Counted from the stretch's first letter, positions 8,513 to 19,333 are shown. The stretch is DNA of 22,348 nucleotides from Priapulus caudatus (GCF_000485595.1 NW_014578198.1:42314-64661); one strand, 5' to 3'. Notes: generated by a model from the sequence alone, not told the origin. Program-made: numbers and translations.

Positions 8513-10735
8513 ATGATGGTGTTGGGCGTGTTCAATGTCGAATTCACTGACTTTCTTCGGGTATGGTGAAGGTAACGCTTACCCATAAAGATATGTCCAA
8601 AGAAAACATGCTTGTAGCACGAACTTGACCTTCAACAGGTTTACACGCGAGTTGCCTATCGTCGGGCGCTGTAAACCATTCGAAGACGCGGTCGTGTTCT
8701 TAACAGTTCTTCCCCAAATAGATGGGTATCACTGATTATCTTGCACTGTTGCACTGATGACGTACTGACATCTTCTGAAAAGATTTTGACTGAGCAATGA
8801 CATAAACCAAAGTTCAAAGTTTATAACGCCATAATCGATGAGATGAGAAGTGGTGAGATGGACGTGACAGTTGAGGTATATGACTCTGGTGTGTAGCCTG
8901 CTGAGGTACTTACTTAAACACTTTGCAGCCATTCAGGTAAATACAATGTCTCAATGGGTACGTTGACTGGGACGGGTTACGACTTATTGCGTTGACCCGT
9001 CACTGCTCGCATGTGGACGATGCGATAATCTGTACCTGTGGCTTTGCGACGACAATAATAGGTAATAGTCAAGGTGTTGGCCTTCGCTCGTTCTATTAGT
9101 GTTCGCCCTTTACAGTTCTTCCTAGTTTCTGTTCGACTTTGTCTTTGCTGACGTTGAAGGGTTCGTCGATAGTGTTGTGCGATGGTTTAGATCGATTCAA
9201 TCGACAACACACTTAGACTGGATCACATTTGCATGTTCCCATCCAGGCGGGTCACTGTGGGGAATTGCATCATAAATGTCGGTGTCAGATGCGATTTTTG
9301 GTCAGACACACTGTTTGACTAGATGTGATCGAGGGTTTAATTTGAGATGCTTTACCAAACTCAAAAGTGATGCTTGGTCTATTCGACACAAGAATGTATC
9401 TATACTGACATTCGGGATGCGCGATCAGTTTGGAATTTCCCAGGTTAGATTGAAAGTGGTTCTGGTGATATGTATGGGTACACTCTCGAAAGTTGGTGTG
9501 TAGTTCGGCTTAACTATTTTGGTTCTTTACTGCGAGATAATCTGTTGCGTTTCAAACATTACACGATGCCGAATCAGTATTCTCGCACATGAGGTGTGGC
9601 GCTATGATAACACTGAACAGTGGTTTTTCACGGACCAGTCTATGTTGGTAGTGTCAGTAAGAGAATGTGTACCGTGCTCATCATGTTATTATGACACTGA
9701 ATCACTGATGCCTGGAATTTAGATCGCTGGTCTTTTATTTCAGATGCGTTTCCCTATCTCCTGCACGCGCTCGGTGTCTGATTTGGTCTGTCTCGCTCGC
9801 TGAATGATTCGTCCTGTGATTGCAGATTGTGCAGCTGGCGTTTTGCTCGACACTCCTTGCAAATGATGGATGATTTTCCTCACTGTATGACAAGTTTTCT
9901 CCTTCGGAGGACCTGTTTTTGATGTGGGTACAAAGCCGCGCAAGCCACAGTGTGGTGGTTTCGCTGTTTGTCAGGCTTAATTGAATCTGCGTGATAATTA
10001 GGCATAGGCGATGTACTTGTTTTCTGGATGACGGTGGGTTGCTGTCATGGCAGGTGAGTCTCTCGCATTCATTCTTGAAAATGTTCTTGACAGTTTCATC
10101 GCGGAGTCGTTTTTAAGTTTGCTTAATGGTTAGCCTCATGTTCGATTGCCTTTTGCTTAGGCGGCGAGCTTGAGTGCCTTGTAAATTGGTCAGTCTGATC
10201 TCGACAGTTGTTGTCTTGACCACACTTCTTAGCAGGATCTGCCTGCCGGTATGAAATTCTGTCATGGATTCATAGTTTATTTAATTCTTTTTTTTTCTTT
10301 TTTATTATTATTCTGTGTATTCTTTGAGAAAGATTATACATGTCGTGGTTTGCTACTACTTTAGAGGGGTCGATGTAGTCGGCCATCGTTTTATGGATTC
10401 GGTTAGCTTATATATTTGTAGCTTCTGTTCACCGCAGGCTGGTTCTGTATGATCAATGTATCGATAGGGCCATGCTGCTCACATTTAGTGCAGGAAATGA
10501 GCTTGACGCCTCATTCAGGATCTGGTGACTGCATGGCTGTAAAACATGTTGCCAGTTCTTAATATATCTCAACGGTTGTGCCGGTAGCGGATCGCATTTG
10601 AGAAATCTTGGCGCGCTCCGTCTTCGTACGGTGACGGATTAACGAAAACGGAATAAGATGGTTAGGTTAGTACGACGCTTCTTCGTATTCACACCTAACT
10701 TATCGTGTGTGTTCATGATCGATCTTCGTCGCATT
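8513..10735 (-). pseudogene. Indel-rich second copy of RT, protease and gag
   Basis: This collinear copy of 16929-19173 carries an indel every few bases. Recognisable landmarks include the CACTGACTTTCTTCGGGT segment (about 8548), the RT region around 8900-9150, the protease region near 9500-9660 and the gag zinc-knuckle region near 9830-9960. All frames are broken. The differences are mostly single-base insertions and deletions rather than substitutions, which is more like uncorrected long-read error than evolutionary divergence. I read it as the same locus represented twice by the assembly, not a second element. Confidence 0.75.
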
Positions 10736-10884
10736 TGTTGATGTATTCAATCGATTTTATTGGTGAAATAACAAGCTATAGAACAAAAGGACAGTGCGGT
10801 CGCGATCATATACTCTGGTCCGTTCGGGTTGCCACAACTGGCGCATCTTGTATGGGCATAGTGATATTATAAAACAATCATTAC
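10736..10884 (-). repeat. Indel-rich second copy of the 5' LTR
   Basis: It matches 19174-19328 with many small indels. It is preceded by a damaged version of the primer site (GATCTTCGTCGCA) and followed by GTCTATGATATTTC, a damaged version of the unique flank after the right LTR. The shared flank shows that this is the same insertion read twice rather than a different copy of the element. Confidence 0.75.
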
Positions 10885-11933
10885 GTCTATGATATTTCTA
10901 CTTAGCAGTAGTAGATTACTACTGTCGTAGTAATTATACTAGTAATTTTACTAGTATATAGTATATGCCTACGCGAATGTTGAACTTGAAGTAGCGAACG
11001 ATCAGCGTTATCCGTCCCGGATCGCTCCACGATACCGCTGTTTATCTGAAGTGGTATTTTGTTGTTATTAGGTCGATCTCTTCGTGGGGCCGGACCACCT
11101 CCTGTTTGTTATCAATCTTTCTTTTTGGGTGCCGAAACACAATTCTCCCACTGTAAATTTACGTCCCCCCTTGCCCCGATCCCCGATCGCCAACTCAATG
11201 CGTGCTGGTTTATCTCGCGATTTCTGTCATTACTGTTTTGCTTGTTAGTATATTGTTTGTTAGTTCCGATGTCGACATCTTGTTAACTCGTTAAAGTTCT
11301 TATAGCATGCCTTTTCTGCCTAAAAAATGGGTGATCGCGTTCGTCATTCCTGCTTCGTTTACTTATCGAGTTTAGCTTGTTCGTCTGTGCTGGGATCTGT
11401 TCTATTGTTATGAGTATTGGATTATGGGAATACTAACTCTGATGTTAAAGGTATTTACTCTGAGTATGGGGTTGACTCCGATTTATCATGTTTTGAAACC
11501 AAATTTAATCGGAGTGTTACTTACTTAGGTTAGGTGACGTTTAATCAGAGTTACGTTAATAGGGTTAAAGGTTCATCCACGACTGTGGACCGGGTACCAG
11601 ATATTTTCCGTAACATGGTAGGAGGCTCTGGTTCAGAACTGTTGTTGTCTCCTGTCCAGTTTTTATTCGTATGTCTCCTTTATTTATTTAGTATAGCTGG
11701 GACCACGTAAGCGCGGCTTAGTTGACATGTGATGGAAGTGTTCAGTAAGTGTATGTGTAAAGTGTTATATAGAGATTATTTGTTGCAAATGTTTTTTTTT
11801 GGTTAAGATGTCAATAGAATACTGATGTACGGAATCATGCTTACACGGTAACACGTAGATTAACAGTGGTGCTTTGGCAAGGTACACGTGAAATAACACA
11901 ACACATACAACAACACGCGAACACACACACCAA
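10885..11933 (-). repeat. Indel-rich second copy of the Myb/SANT exon and its upstream region
   Basis: Collinear with about 19329-20400. It includes the exon (about 10975-11357 here), the GTAGGC donor, the TTAACTCTGAGTTAA cluster (about 11425-11570) and the start of a CA-rich repeat, where the sequence runs into the N gap. No frame is intact. Same interpretation as the preceding segment: assembly duplication. Confidence 0.7.
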
Positions 11934-11958
11934 NNNNNNNNNNNNNNNNNNNNNNNNN
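11934..11958. other. Assembly gap of exactly 25 N
   Basis: Twenty-five unknown bases. A round fixed length usually marks a gap of unknown size inserted by software. It is flanked on both sides by indel-rich sequence that duplicates better sequence elsewhere in the window. Confidence 0.99.
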
Positions 11959-13400
11959 TAAAGGCACTTTGACAAGATTGTATGGGGTTTTCACTAACAC
12001 TGAGTCACCTACTTGATAGCGTCAGTAGGGTTTCACCATAGTCTGGCTGAGATCAGCATGGAATTTCATTTTTTTTTTTTCAGCTTTCTTCGCTCTGAGT
12101 GCTCCCGCTACTGCCGCGTAGCCGTGTTAACTGATGGCGATCATGTTGTCGCTGCAATTGGGTTAGTTTGGTGCGTGCCTCGCAAGAACACGGTGGAGCA
12201 GTCTACTAAGTGCACATCCTCACCAAATATGAGAACTACCTTAGTCAACCTGGGCGGACGATCAAAGCGAAAAGCGAGCTCAACTATCAACGTTTTGATC
12301 ACACGCTTCAGGAACATGTGCAGGGTGCAACGTTTGTTGTTAGAGGTGAGAGCTACATCTGTAAGTTACTAAGAAACGCCTTGAAGGGCGCTTTCTCACG
12401 TTGACCCCTTCAACTTTTACGCGATTTTCACATGCTTTCTTCAGCGCTTCTGACGAAATGTCTTCTTACTTCACCGTTGGGCTTAGCGACCCAGAAAGCG
12501 GGGGTCGCTTGCGATGCCTAAACAAGCCCAGCCTGAGTTTCTGCAAGAGAACTTGGGCAAACTCCCTTCCTCCGCGGTGAAAACGGGCCCGACAGTGAGT
12601 CGATTTCACTGTATGGCCGACCCGGCTGTCCCCCCAAGATCGATTCACGAAGACTTAGCCTCCATGCGCGCTCCAAGTTTGCGAACGTACAGCTGCTGGC
12701 CCTGCAGATACTTGATCGCACAGGGTAGGTCCACACAATAGTGAATTGCGAGACTGGAGAGGCGACTTGGGGCGTGGCGGGAGAAGTGAATAATCGGTCT
12801 CTGGGTCATAGAACAGCCGACTCCACTGCTTTTTGTCGCTTCGATGTGTGTGGCCGGAAATCGGCCAACAAAGGCTTGGTCAAGGTTCATGGAAGGCGAC
12901 CTTTCCACGTGGCTATGCAGCGATGGGCATTCCCCGGATGTTCAATGAGTTACGACGGGCGGGAGAGAGCACGTTGCGCGATGCCAGAGGGAAGCGATCA
13001 CCGGTGGTGGGGGCGGCGGGAGGGCCGTGGGCGGGGGGAGAGCCGGGGCTCCGGGAAACGGAGCGGAGGGTCGCCGAAGGGCAAGGCGGCCCGGCAGCAC
13101 AGGAGGGCGGAATCGGCGCGCCTGGCACAATCGTCCGAAGCGGGACGTGAATCGATAAAACGGTGTATGTGTTAGTCGTTTTTCCGGCAACCGTTTACCT
13201 TAACGATCCAGTCTTGTCCGGAGACCGTGAGAGAGCGAAGGCCAAAACCGTTTTCGCTCTCATTGATACAGAAGCCTATACGGATTGTCAAATACGAAGG
13301 ATGATTCGCCCTGGCCCTTCAGTTGGCGGGCAATGTGCGGGCGCGGCGCTGTCGTACTCTTTCTGTGGCCTGCCGAAGGTGCACGGTGTATTGGACCGGA
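11959..13400 (-). pseudogene. pol: Noisy integrase segment of retrotransposon pol
   Basis: This integrase portion is not represented elsewhere in the window. Immediately right of the N gap, the minus strand reads VGDSVLVKTPYNLVKVPL, a typical integrase C-terminal strand motif. Near 12470-12520 another frame reads WVAKPNGEVRR, corresponding to the usual P-NGEVER motif at the end of the catalytic core. Near 12820-12870 GRFPATHIEATKSS resembles the core motif after the second catalytic Asp. The order on the minus strand is therefore core start (about 12.95 kb), core end (12.5 kb), C-terminal domain (12.0 kb). Reading frame is lost every few tens of bases. A T-poor, GC-rich patch (about 12955-13145) interrupts it. 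It is the natural neighbour of the pol tail at 8097-8512. Confidence 0.6.
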
Positions 13401-14880
13401 TATATTAGACCTCTTAGGAAGCAGCACAGCTTTGATCTGCCGTGCCATGTCAACCTCAGCTTTGTCACTTCAGTGCATTGTTTGCTCAAAAGGTCGCGGG
13501 TATCTTCCATGACCCGGTTCTAGAACAAGGCAGCAATGTAGACGCCTGATCACCATGTGGGAAAAAAGGTTAGCGAACTGCTACCACGTGCCCTGATTCG
13601 GCCGCATGCAACATTAGATCAACTGCCTGTCGATTGTTCCATGCTTTCGCTTCCAATGGCGCGGAGTCAGTTGGCCTTGTGGAACGCATTGCGTACATAA
13701 AATGATATGACAATGTTAGACACACCTCTTAGCGCCTTACACCCCCTTCCTAGCGCCTTACACCCTCTCGTCTACACCAAACCTCAAGCCGCTGCTAGCC
13801 ACCGCTATGAATTCTTGCAGACGGGTTTTTTGATGACCGAGTTATTTGACAACGACACAATTGAATGTGGTTGATGGTCGGTCCTACGACTTTCTGAAGT
13901 TCCTTGCCGGTATTACATACCAGAGTTCCCGAGAACGCCCAATCACTGACCCAGTAGATTGCCAAAACGCTTCCGACGACTCAATCTGGGATAGCGGCCG
14001 ATTCGTAGAACAGTAAGCTAGAGTAGCTTAGCCGTTAAGTACCAATTGCACAGGCATTATCGCATCTTACACCCTTCCTGAGCGTGAGCACAGCTCAAAG
14101 TCAATTGAGCTTCCCATCTGTATAGAATCAGTTTCCTTAATTTCGAGGAATCAGAGTACCCAAAGTCAATCTTCAGCAGCAATAAAGACATTTCTCTGAC
14201 GCATTCGTGGAACGCCAGATAAAATCTTCTTCTTCTGATCCATCTTCCAAGTAGGAATTATGTATCCGTTGCCAAAACATGTGTCCAATCTTTGATTAGG
14301 TAGGGACGTGGTTCGATTTGGTCGGCAAAATCCTTTCCACGTAGCCACGTGAACATAAAAACGCCGACAGAACCTCAGTAAGCGCCGTTTACTTCAAGTG
14401 CCCCCACGATTTTGTTGGGCCGCGATTTCAATTATGTGCTGAATTCCCTCTTACTGACTTCCTTTAACGGGGTTGGTTTGAGAGTACCCGTTTCACCACT
14501 GAAGATATGTCCAAAAGAAAACCATGGCTTCGGTACACGAACATTGACACTTCAACAGGTCTTACACGGGACAAGGTTGGCTCTTCCAGCTAACGGCTCA
14601 CCTGCTAACACCCCCCCATAATACGAGGACGAACGCTAACTGCCCACCAGGGTCGTGATTCTTCACGGTTCTTACCCCACACACGATAGGACGCGCTTCA
14701 GGTCGTACTGCACTATTTCTGGACAACCTGTCGGTTATGCCACTGGTCTTGACGTCGGGCCGGGCACTGACATATCTTCCTGAACAGATTTCTGCTGAGT
14801 ATGCACATATCCAAAGTTCCAAACGTTTCTAATTAACGCCATATCCGACCCATGAGTCACTGACCCAAGAGCAATGGGGT
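13401..14880 (-). pseudogene. Indel-rich second copy of integrase N-terminus, RNase H and RT
   Basis: Collinear with about 16142-17290. It shares the TTTGATCTGCC and GTTGATGGTCGGTC segments, the ACACCCTCTAGCGCCTT tandem repeat (here about 13725-13790) and the GAAGATATGTCCAAA segment (about 14502). Frames are destroyed by small indels. It stops abruptly near 14880-14925 and continues with sequence that in the better copy lies 3 kb further right (CA repeat at 20.4 kb), so this junction is chimeric. Confidence 0.7.
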
Positions 14881-14925
14881 GACTGTGGATTGGCCGTCGG
14901 TTGTGGTCTGTTCTCCACCCCCCAC

Positions 14926-15640
14926 ACACACACACACACACACACACCCACACACAAATGTTTGATTATAATGTGTATGCTATGTACTGCTGGATGATAC
15001 GGACTCCAAAGTTTAAATATAGATAGATCTCATTGGGCTGGTTCAGCTGACAGCTCGCTGTTCACGACACCCGCACAGCTTTGAATAACCGGAAATCTGA
15101 AATACGTGCTTACCAAAATCTGAATTGAAAAATCTGAATTGGGCTTACCAAAATCTACAACATTGCGAAATATTAGCAAGGCAAAGAAATAGACTGGTAC
15201 TCGCTCCCACCTTGATTACTTGATGGGTAGAGGTGAGCCGAGAGGTGGGACCGGGTACCAGTCTAGGCAAAGATATAGCACCCCCTATTTTCAGGCAAAT
15301 CTTCACCTTTTTGTTTTTTGTTGTCTTTTTTAAGCCTTTTTTACGGTTTTAAACCGAGTATAGTTTAGAACCCGTCCCGTGTATTCATCGATCTCTTCTG
15401 TGAATTTGGCGCTATTTGGATCCAAACTGACGGAGCCTTTCATTAACATACATACATACATATACATACAACATTTGCCAAATTATAGTAAGAATTACAT
15501 TTATATAAATGTTCCATGTCTTCTTTTATATTCTTAGTATGTCTATTACACATATTGTCACTAACGTTATTTTTAAAGTAGCCTTTGAGATCAATCATAC
15601 AAGTTTGACACAAATGCAAAACACGAATCAGTAAATGATC
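14926..15640. repeat. CA microsatellite and second copy of the 20.4-21.1 kb flank
   Basis: Begins with a (CA)n tract at 14926-14957 and then matches about 20430-21100. Shared landmarks are the GGCTGGTTCAGC segment, GCTCGCTGTTCACGACACCC, the short foldback element, CTGACGGAGCCTTTCATTA, a CATA-rich microsatellite and CTATTACACATATTGTCACTA. The two copies part company near 15640 / 21100. It is the natural continuation of the copy that stops in a CA-rich repeat at 11933. Confidence 0.75.
15190..15265. mobile_element. Second foldback MITE of the TAGACTGG family
   Basis: Its ends are TAGACTGGTACTCGCTCCCA on the left and the reverse-complement form GGGTACCAGTCTA on the right, with a centre of about 35 bp. 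The flanks are GGCAAAGAAA (15180-15189) and GGCAAAGATA (15266-15275), a 9 of 10 match consistent with a 9-10-bp target duplication. It belongs to the same family as 7398-7486 but sits at a different insertion site. Confidence 0.7.
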
Positions 15641-15697
15641 GATAATTTTTTTATATAATCCTTCAAACCGTATGTTTCAATGTTTATCATGTTCATT

Positions 15698-15960
15698 TTT
15701 AGCTCACCTTGACATCGTCAAGCTGAGCTATTGCCATGGGTCGTCGTCCGTTGTACGTCCGTCTGTCCGTCAACATTTTGCTTCGGTCAATGATAACTCA
15801 GGAACCGTTTGGTCCACATGTTGAAATTGGGTATAGTTGTTACTGCTATGCTCCCATATTAAACGTCCTATTTTGGAGCACGCCAGTCGACGTACTTTCG
15901 AGGCACGGCAATTTTTTGGCAAAAATGGGTATTACCATTAGTCAGTTCAGGTAAAACGGA
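15698..15960. repeat. Dispersed repeat of molluscan style
   Basis: The segment runs from TTTAGCTCACCTTGACATCG through TCAAGCTGAGCTATTGCCAT to a GTCCGTC-rich stretch (15740-15771) and CAACATTTTGCTTC. It starts with a small inverted repeat (AGCTCACCTTGAC / GTCAAGCTGAGCT). I recognise this general layout (AGCTCACC...GGTGAGCT, then GTCCGTCCGTCAACATTTT) as an abundant dispersed repeat in bivalve and gastropod genomes. That is recall, not a database match. The open frame at 15736-15954 is incidental. Confidence 0.45.
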
Positions 15961-16002
15961 TTTTGCTCATTTTTGGTATGTGAATGAATAAGGGAACGAT
16001 GT

Positions 16003-18240
16003 GACTTTTCGTTCTATCAGTTTGTCCATGAGAGGGAACCAAACCTTTTCTCTCATAAGAGCCTTAGTTTTCACAATACCAAGATGTCCCTCATGTGCAA
16101 TGTCTACTCTTCTCTGCTGAAGTTGTGCAGGTATGACGATACTATTAGACTTTGAGAGCACAGTTTGATCTGCCATGCATGTCAACTCAGTTTTGATTTG
16201 CTCGTATCTCAACAGTTCAGAAACACTGACACCATGGAAAGGTTTGTACCACTGCCCTGATTTCATGCACATGATAACTGCCTGTATAACAGGATCACTC
16301 GCTGTTGCAGCTTCAATTTCGCTTAGAGTCATTGCCTTTGGCACAGCATTGCGTACTATGTATGCAATGTGACACACCCTCTAGCGCCTTACACCCTCTA
16401 GCGCCTTACACCCTCTCGTCTACACCCTCAAGCGCCTTAGCCACCGCGTGATTCTTGCAGACGGTTTTGATGAGAGGTTATTGAACAACGACACAAGTGG
16501 TTGATGGTCGGTCACGACTCTGAAGTCCTTGCCATATACATACAGGTGAGAACGCTTCACTGCCCAGTAGATTGCAAACGCTTCACGATCAATCTGGGGA
16601 TAGCGGGATTCAGTAGCAGTAAGTAGATAGCTAGCGTAGTACAATTGCACAGGATTTCCATCTACACCCTTCTGGGTGAGCACAGCTCCAAGTCCAATTG
16701 AGCTTCCATCTGTATAGAATACAGTTTCCTTTTCAGGATCAAAGTACCCAAAGGTCATCTCAGCAGATAAAACATTCTTGAGATTCGTGAACGCAGTATC
16801 TTCTTCTTCTGTCCATCTCCAAGGTTCATCCTTGTGTGTCAATCTTTGAAGAGGACGTGTGATGGTGGCAAAATCCTTCATGTAGCGTGAACAAAACGCC
16901 GCAGAACTCAGTAAGCGCCGTACTTCAGTGACGTTGTTGGGCGGTTTCAATGTCTGAATCTCACTGACTTTCTTCGGGTCTGGTGAGATACCTTCACCAC
17001 TGAAGATATGTCCAAAGAACAACATGCTTGGTACACGAACTTGACACTTCAACAGGTTTACACGCAAGTTGCTCTCAGTCGGTCACTGTAACACCATTCG
17101 AAGACGCCGGTCGTGTTCTTCCACGTTTCTTCCCCCAACATAGATGTCATCACTGATATTCTTGACACCTGGTATGCCACTGATGACGTCACTGACAATC
17201 TTCTGAAAGATTTCTGCTGAGCATGACATACCAAAGTTCAAACGTTTATAACGCCATAATCCGACATGAGTCGAGAATGTGGTGAGATGACGTGGTGAGA
17301 GTCTGGATGTAATATGATATGGTGGTAGCCTTGCCTTAGGTCAACCTTACTAAACACTTTGCAGCCATTCAGGTCAGCTACAATGTCATCAATGGTAGGT
17401 ATGACATGACTTATTGCTTGATTGACTGCACGCATGTCGACACAGATGCGTATCTCGTCACCTGTTGGCTTTGGAACGACAACTATAGGTAATATCCAAG
17501 GTGTTGGACCTTCAGCTCGTTCTATTATGTCAGCCCTTTCAAGTTCTTCCAGTTTCTGTTCGACTTTCTTTCTGACGTGAAAAGGGATTCGTCGATGAGG
17601 TTGTGCTACTGGTTTGATCGATTCATCGACAACAACCTTGACTGGATCACATTTGTTCCCATGTTCCCATCCCAGCGGTCACTGTGGGGAATTCACTCAT
17701 AATGTCTGTGTCAAGATGCGATTTTGGTTCAGACACACACTGTTGACCGATGTGATCAGTTTTAACTTCTGAGATGCTTTCCAACTCAAAAGTGAACTGC
17801 TTGTCATTCACCACGAAGAATGTCTCTATACTGACCATTCGATGCATCAGCTTGGAATTTCCCATGTAGATTGAGTGGTTCTGCTGATATGTATAGGTAC
17901 ACTCTCGAATTTGAGTGTGTAAGCTTCGGCTTGTTCTTTACTGCGAGATAATCTGTCTCATTCAAAACATTCACCGATGCCCCAGAATCAGCTATTACTC
18001 GCACTGGTGTGCCAGCTATGATGACACTGAACAGTGGGTTTTCACGGACAGTCATGTTGGTAGTGTCAGTAAGACAAAATGTATACCTGTTGTCATCAAT
18101 GTTATTATCACTAAAATCACACTTGACAGCCGAATTTTCAGATTGCCTGTCTTTTATCTCAGATGCGTTCCTTATCTCTATTGCACGCGCTCGGTGTCTG
18201 ATTGGTCTGTCTCGCCCTTGCTGACTGATTCGTCCCTGTG
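16003..18240 (-). pseudogene. pol: Retrotransposon pol: protease, RT, RNase H, integrase N-terminus
   Basis: The better copy of pol, with several frame shifts. Protease (about 17804-18055) has VIIAGTPVRVIADSGASVN, whose active site is DSG. Reverse transcriptase (about 17070-17650) has PWILPIVVVPKPTGDEIRIC, FSKVDLRQGYHHI and the catalytic SDD of NISDDIYVGG. RNase H (16420-17067) has FYTDGSS, the Glu of ESRYPQIDREA and VVTDHQPL. The integrase N-terminal zinc-binding part (about 16003-16130) has HEGHLGIVKTKALMREKVWF, i.e. the two His, but sequence stops before the two Cys. Breaks occur near 17085 (in-frame TGA), 17290, 17440-17650 and 16378-16438, the last coinciding with a 17-bp tandem repeat. 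The left edge near 16003 joins unrelated DNA, so the integrase core is absent here. Confidence 0.88.
16374..16438. repeat. 17-bp tandem repeat inside pol
   Basis: ACACCCTCTAGCGCCTT is repeated at 16374-16390 and 16391-16407, followed by a shortened unit at 16408-16421 and a variant ending CAAGCGCCTT at 16422-16438. It lies exactly where the frame breaks between RNase H and integrase. The noisy duplicate at about 13725-13790 also has it, so it is a real part of the locus. Confidence 0.85.
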
Positions 18241-18241
18241 A

Positions 18242-19034
18242 TTAAGATTGTGCAGCTGGGTTTCCTCGACACATCCTTGCGAAATGATTAGATTTTCCAC
18301 ACTTATGACAAGTTTTCCCTCGAGCAGGACACTGTTCTTTGTGTGGATACAAGCCGCCGCAAAGCCCACATGTGGTGTTTCGCTGTTTGTCAGGCTTCAC
18401 TTGACGTCTGCCGTGATAATTGGCACTAGGCTTGTACTTGTTCTCCTGATGAAACGGTTTGCTGTTCACTGCATGTGACGTCTCTCGATCCATTTCTTGA
18501 GAATGTTCATCTGCAGTTTCCATTGCGCGAGCCGTTTTTAAAAGTTGCTCTAAGGTTAAGCCTTGTTCTATTGCTTTCCTGCTTAGGCGCGAGCTTGAAG
18601 TGCCTTGTAAAATTTGTCGTCTGATCTCGACATTGTTGTCTTGAAAACCACACTTCTTAGCCAGGATCTGCTGCCGAGTGTGAAATTCTGTCACTGATTC
18701 ACTAGTTCTCTGTGTTTCTTTGCGAAAAGAATATACATGGTGGTCTGTACATCTTTGAGGTTCGATGTAGTCGGCCATCGCTTTTATGGTTCGGTCGTAT
18801 ATATTTGTATCCTCATGTTCACCAGCGGCTGGTTCTGGCATGATCAATGTATCGATAATGTCACACACTTCCTCACCTATATAGTGCAGGAAAATAGCCT
18901 TACGCCTTTCAGGATCTGTGACTGCCATGGCTGTAAACATGTTGCCAAGTCTTCACATATTTCTCAAACCAGGTATGTGCGGCTTCTTGAGGGTGCATTT
19001 CGATTTCAGCAAACGATGGTAAGCTGATCGCCAT
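18242..19034 (-). pseudogene. gag: Retrotransposon gag (capsid plus two CCHC zinc knuckles)
   Basis: Encodes the structural protein of the retrotransposon. A start at 19034 begins MAISLPSFAEIEMH, with a capsid-like W-F-KY motif. A small frame shift near 18945 passes to the main 232-codon frame ending at 18242. That frame has a helical capsid region, then a basic linker, then two zinc knuckles near its end: CGLCGGLYPHKEQC (about residues 190-203) and CHKCGKSNHFARMC (about 208-221). Two knuckles with spacing C-x2-C-x4-H / x5-x4-C and the phrase CP-RGK-C between them are characteristic of Mag-type elements. Gag ends at TGA or TAA just before the pol frame. Apart from the one shift, it is well preserved. 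Confidence 0.88.
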
Positions 19035-19158
19035 TTTGAGAAATCTGCGCGCTCCGTTTCGTCACCCGGTGCGGATCAACGAAAACGGAAATACCGATGG
19101 TTGGTAGTACGACAGCTTCTTCTATTCACACCTACTTATCGTGTGTGTTCATGATCCG

Positions 19159-19171
19159 ATCCTCGTCGCCA
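19159..19171 (-). other. Primer binding site (tRNA-Ser type)
   Basis: On the minus strand TGGCGACGAGGAT begins two bases after the end of the 5' LTR. It is complementary to a tRNA 3' end reading ATCCTCGTCGCCA. From memory this matches eukaryotic tRNA-Ser(GCU), and Mag-type elements are known to use tRNA-Ser primers. Confidence 0.8.
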
Positions 19172-19173
19172 TT

Positions 19174-19328
19174 TGTGATGTATTCACATAGATTTATTGT
19201 GAATTAAAACCAAGCATAAGAAACAAAACGGACAATGCGGTCGCATCATTACTCTGGTCCTTCTCCGGGTTCCACAACTGGCGCCATCTAGTATGGGCAA
19301 TATTGATATAATAAAACAATACATTACA
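19174..19328 (-). repeat. 5' LTR of the retrotransposon
   Basis: 155 bp, TGTGATG...CATTACA on the + strand. It differs from the left LTR (7658-7812) at one position by eye. The primer site follows it in the element's direction, and the host flank GTTCT (19329-19333) lies on its outer side. Confidence 0.92.
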
Positions 19329-19333
19329 GTTCT
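19329..19333. repeat. Target site duplication GTTCT (right copy)
   Basis: Pairs with 7653-7657 across the element. Confidence 0.8.

Larger units (their letters stand above)
7658..19328 (-). mobile_element. Ty3/Gypsy LTR retrotransposon, Mag-like, full span as assembled
   Basis: One insertion on the minus strand bounded by near-identical 155-bp LTRs and GTTCT on both sides. In element order it shows: 5' LTR (19174-19328), primer site, gag with two zinc knuckles, protease, reverse transcriptase, RNase H, integrase, pol tail, polypurine tract and 3' LTR (7658-7812). The 11.7-kb span is inflated by a noisy duplicated segment (8513 to about 15640, with a 25-N gap). The real element is probably about 5-6 kb. 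The near-identical LTRs suggest a recent insertion. The assembled coding region has many frame breaks, either read errors or true decay. The Mag-type assignment rests on the double-knuckle gag, the short LTRs and the tRNA-Ser primer, and is moderately sure. Confidence 0.8.

Noticed and set aside
8513-11933. A second, older retrotransposon inserted beside the first
   Set aside because: Its LTR flank is the same unique host sequence as that of the right LTR, and the differences are mainly single-base indels, so it is better explained as the same locus assembled twice.
12741-13175. GC-rich plus-strand frame of 144 codons
   Set aside because: It overlaps noisy integrase on the other strand and the small T-poor patch; no recognisable domain.
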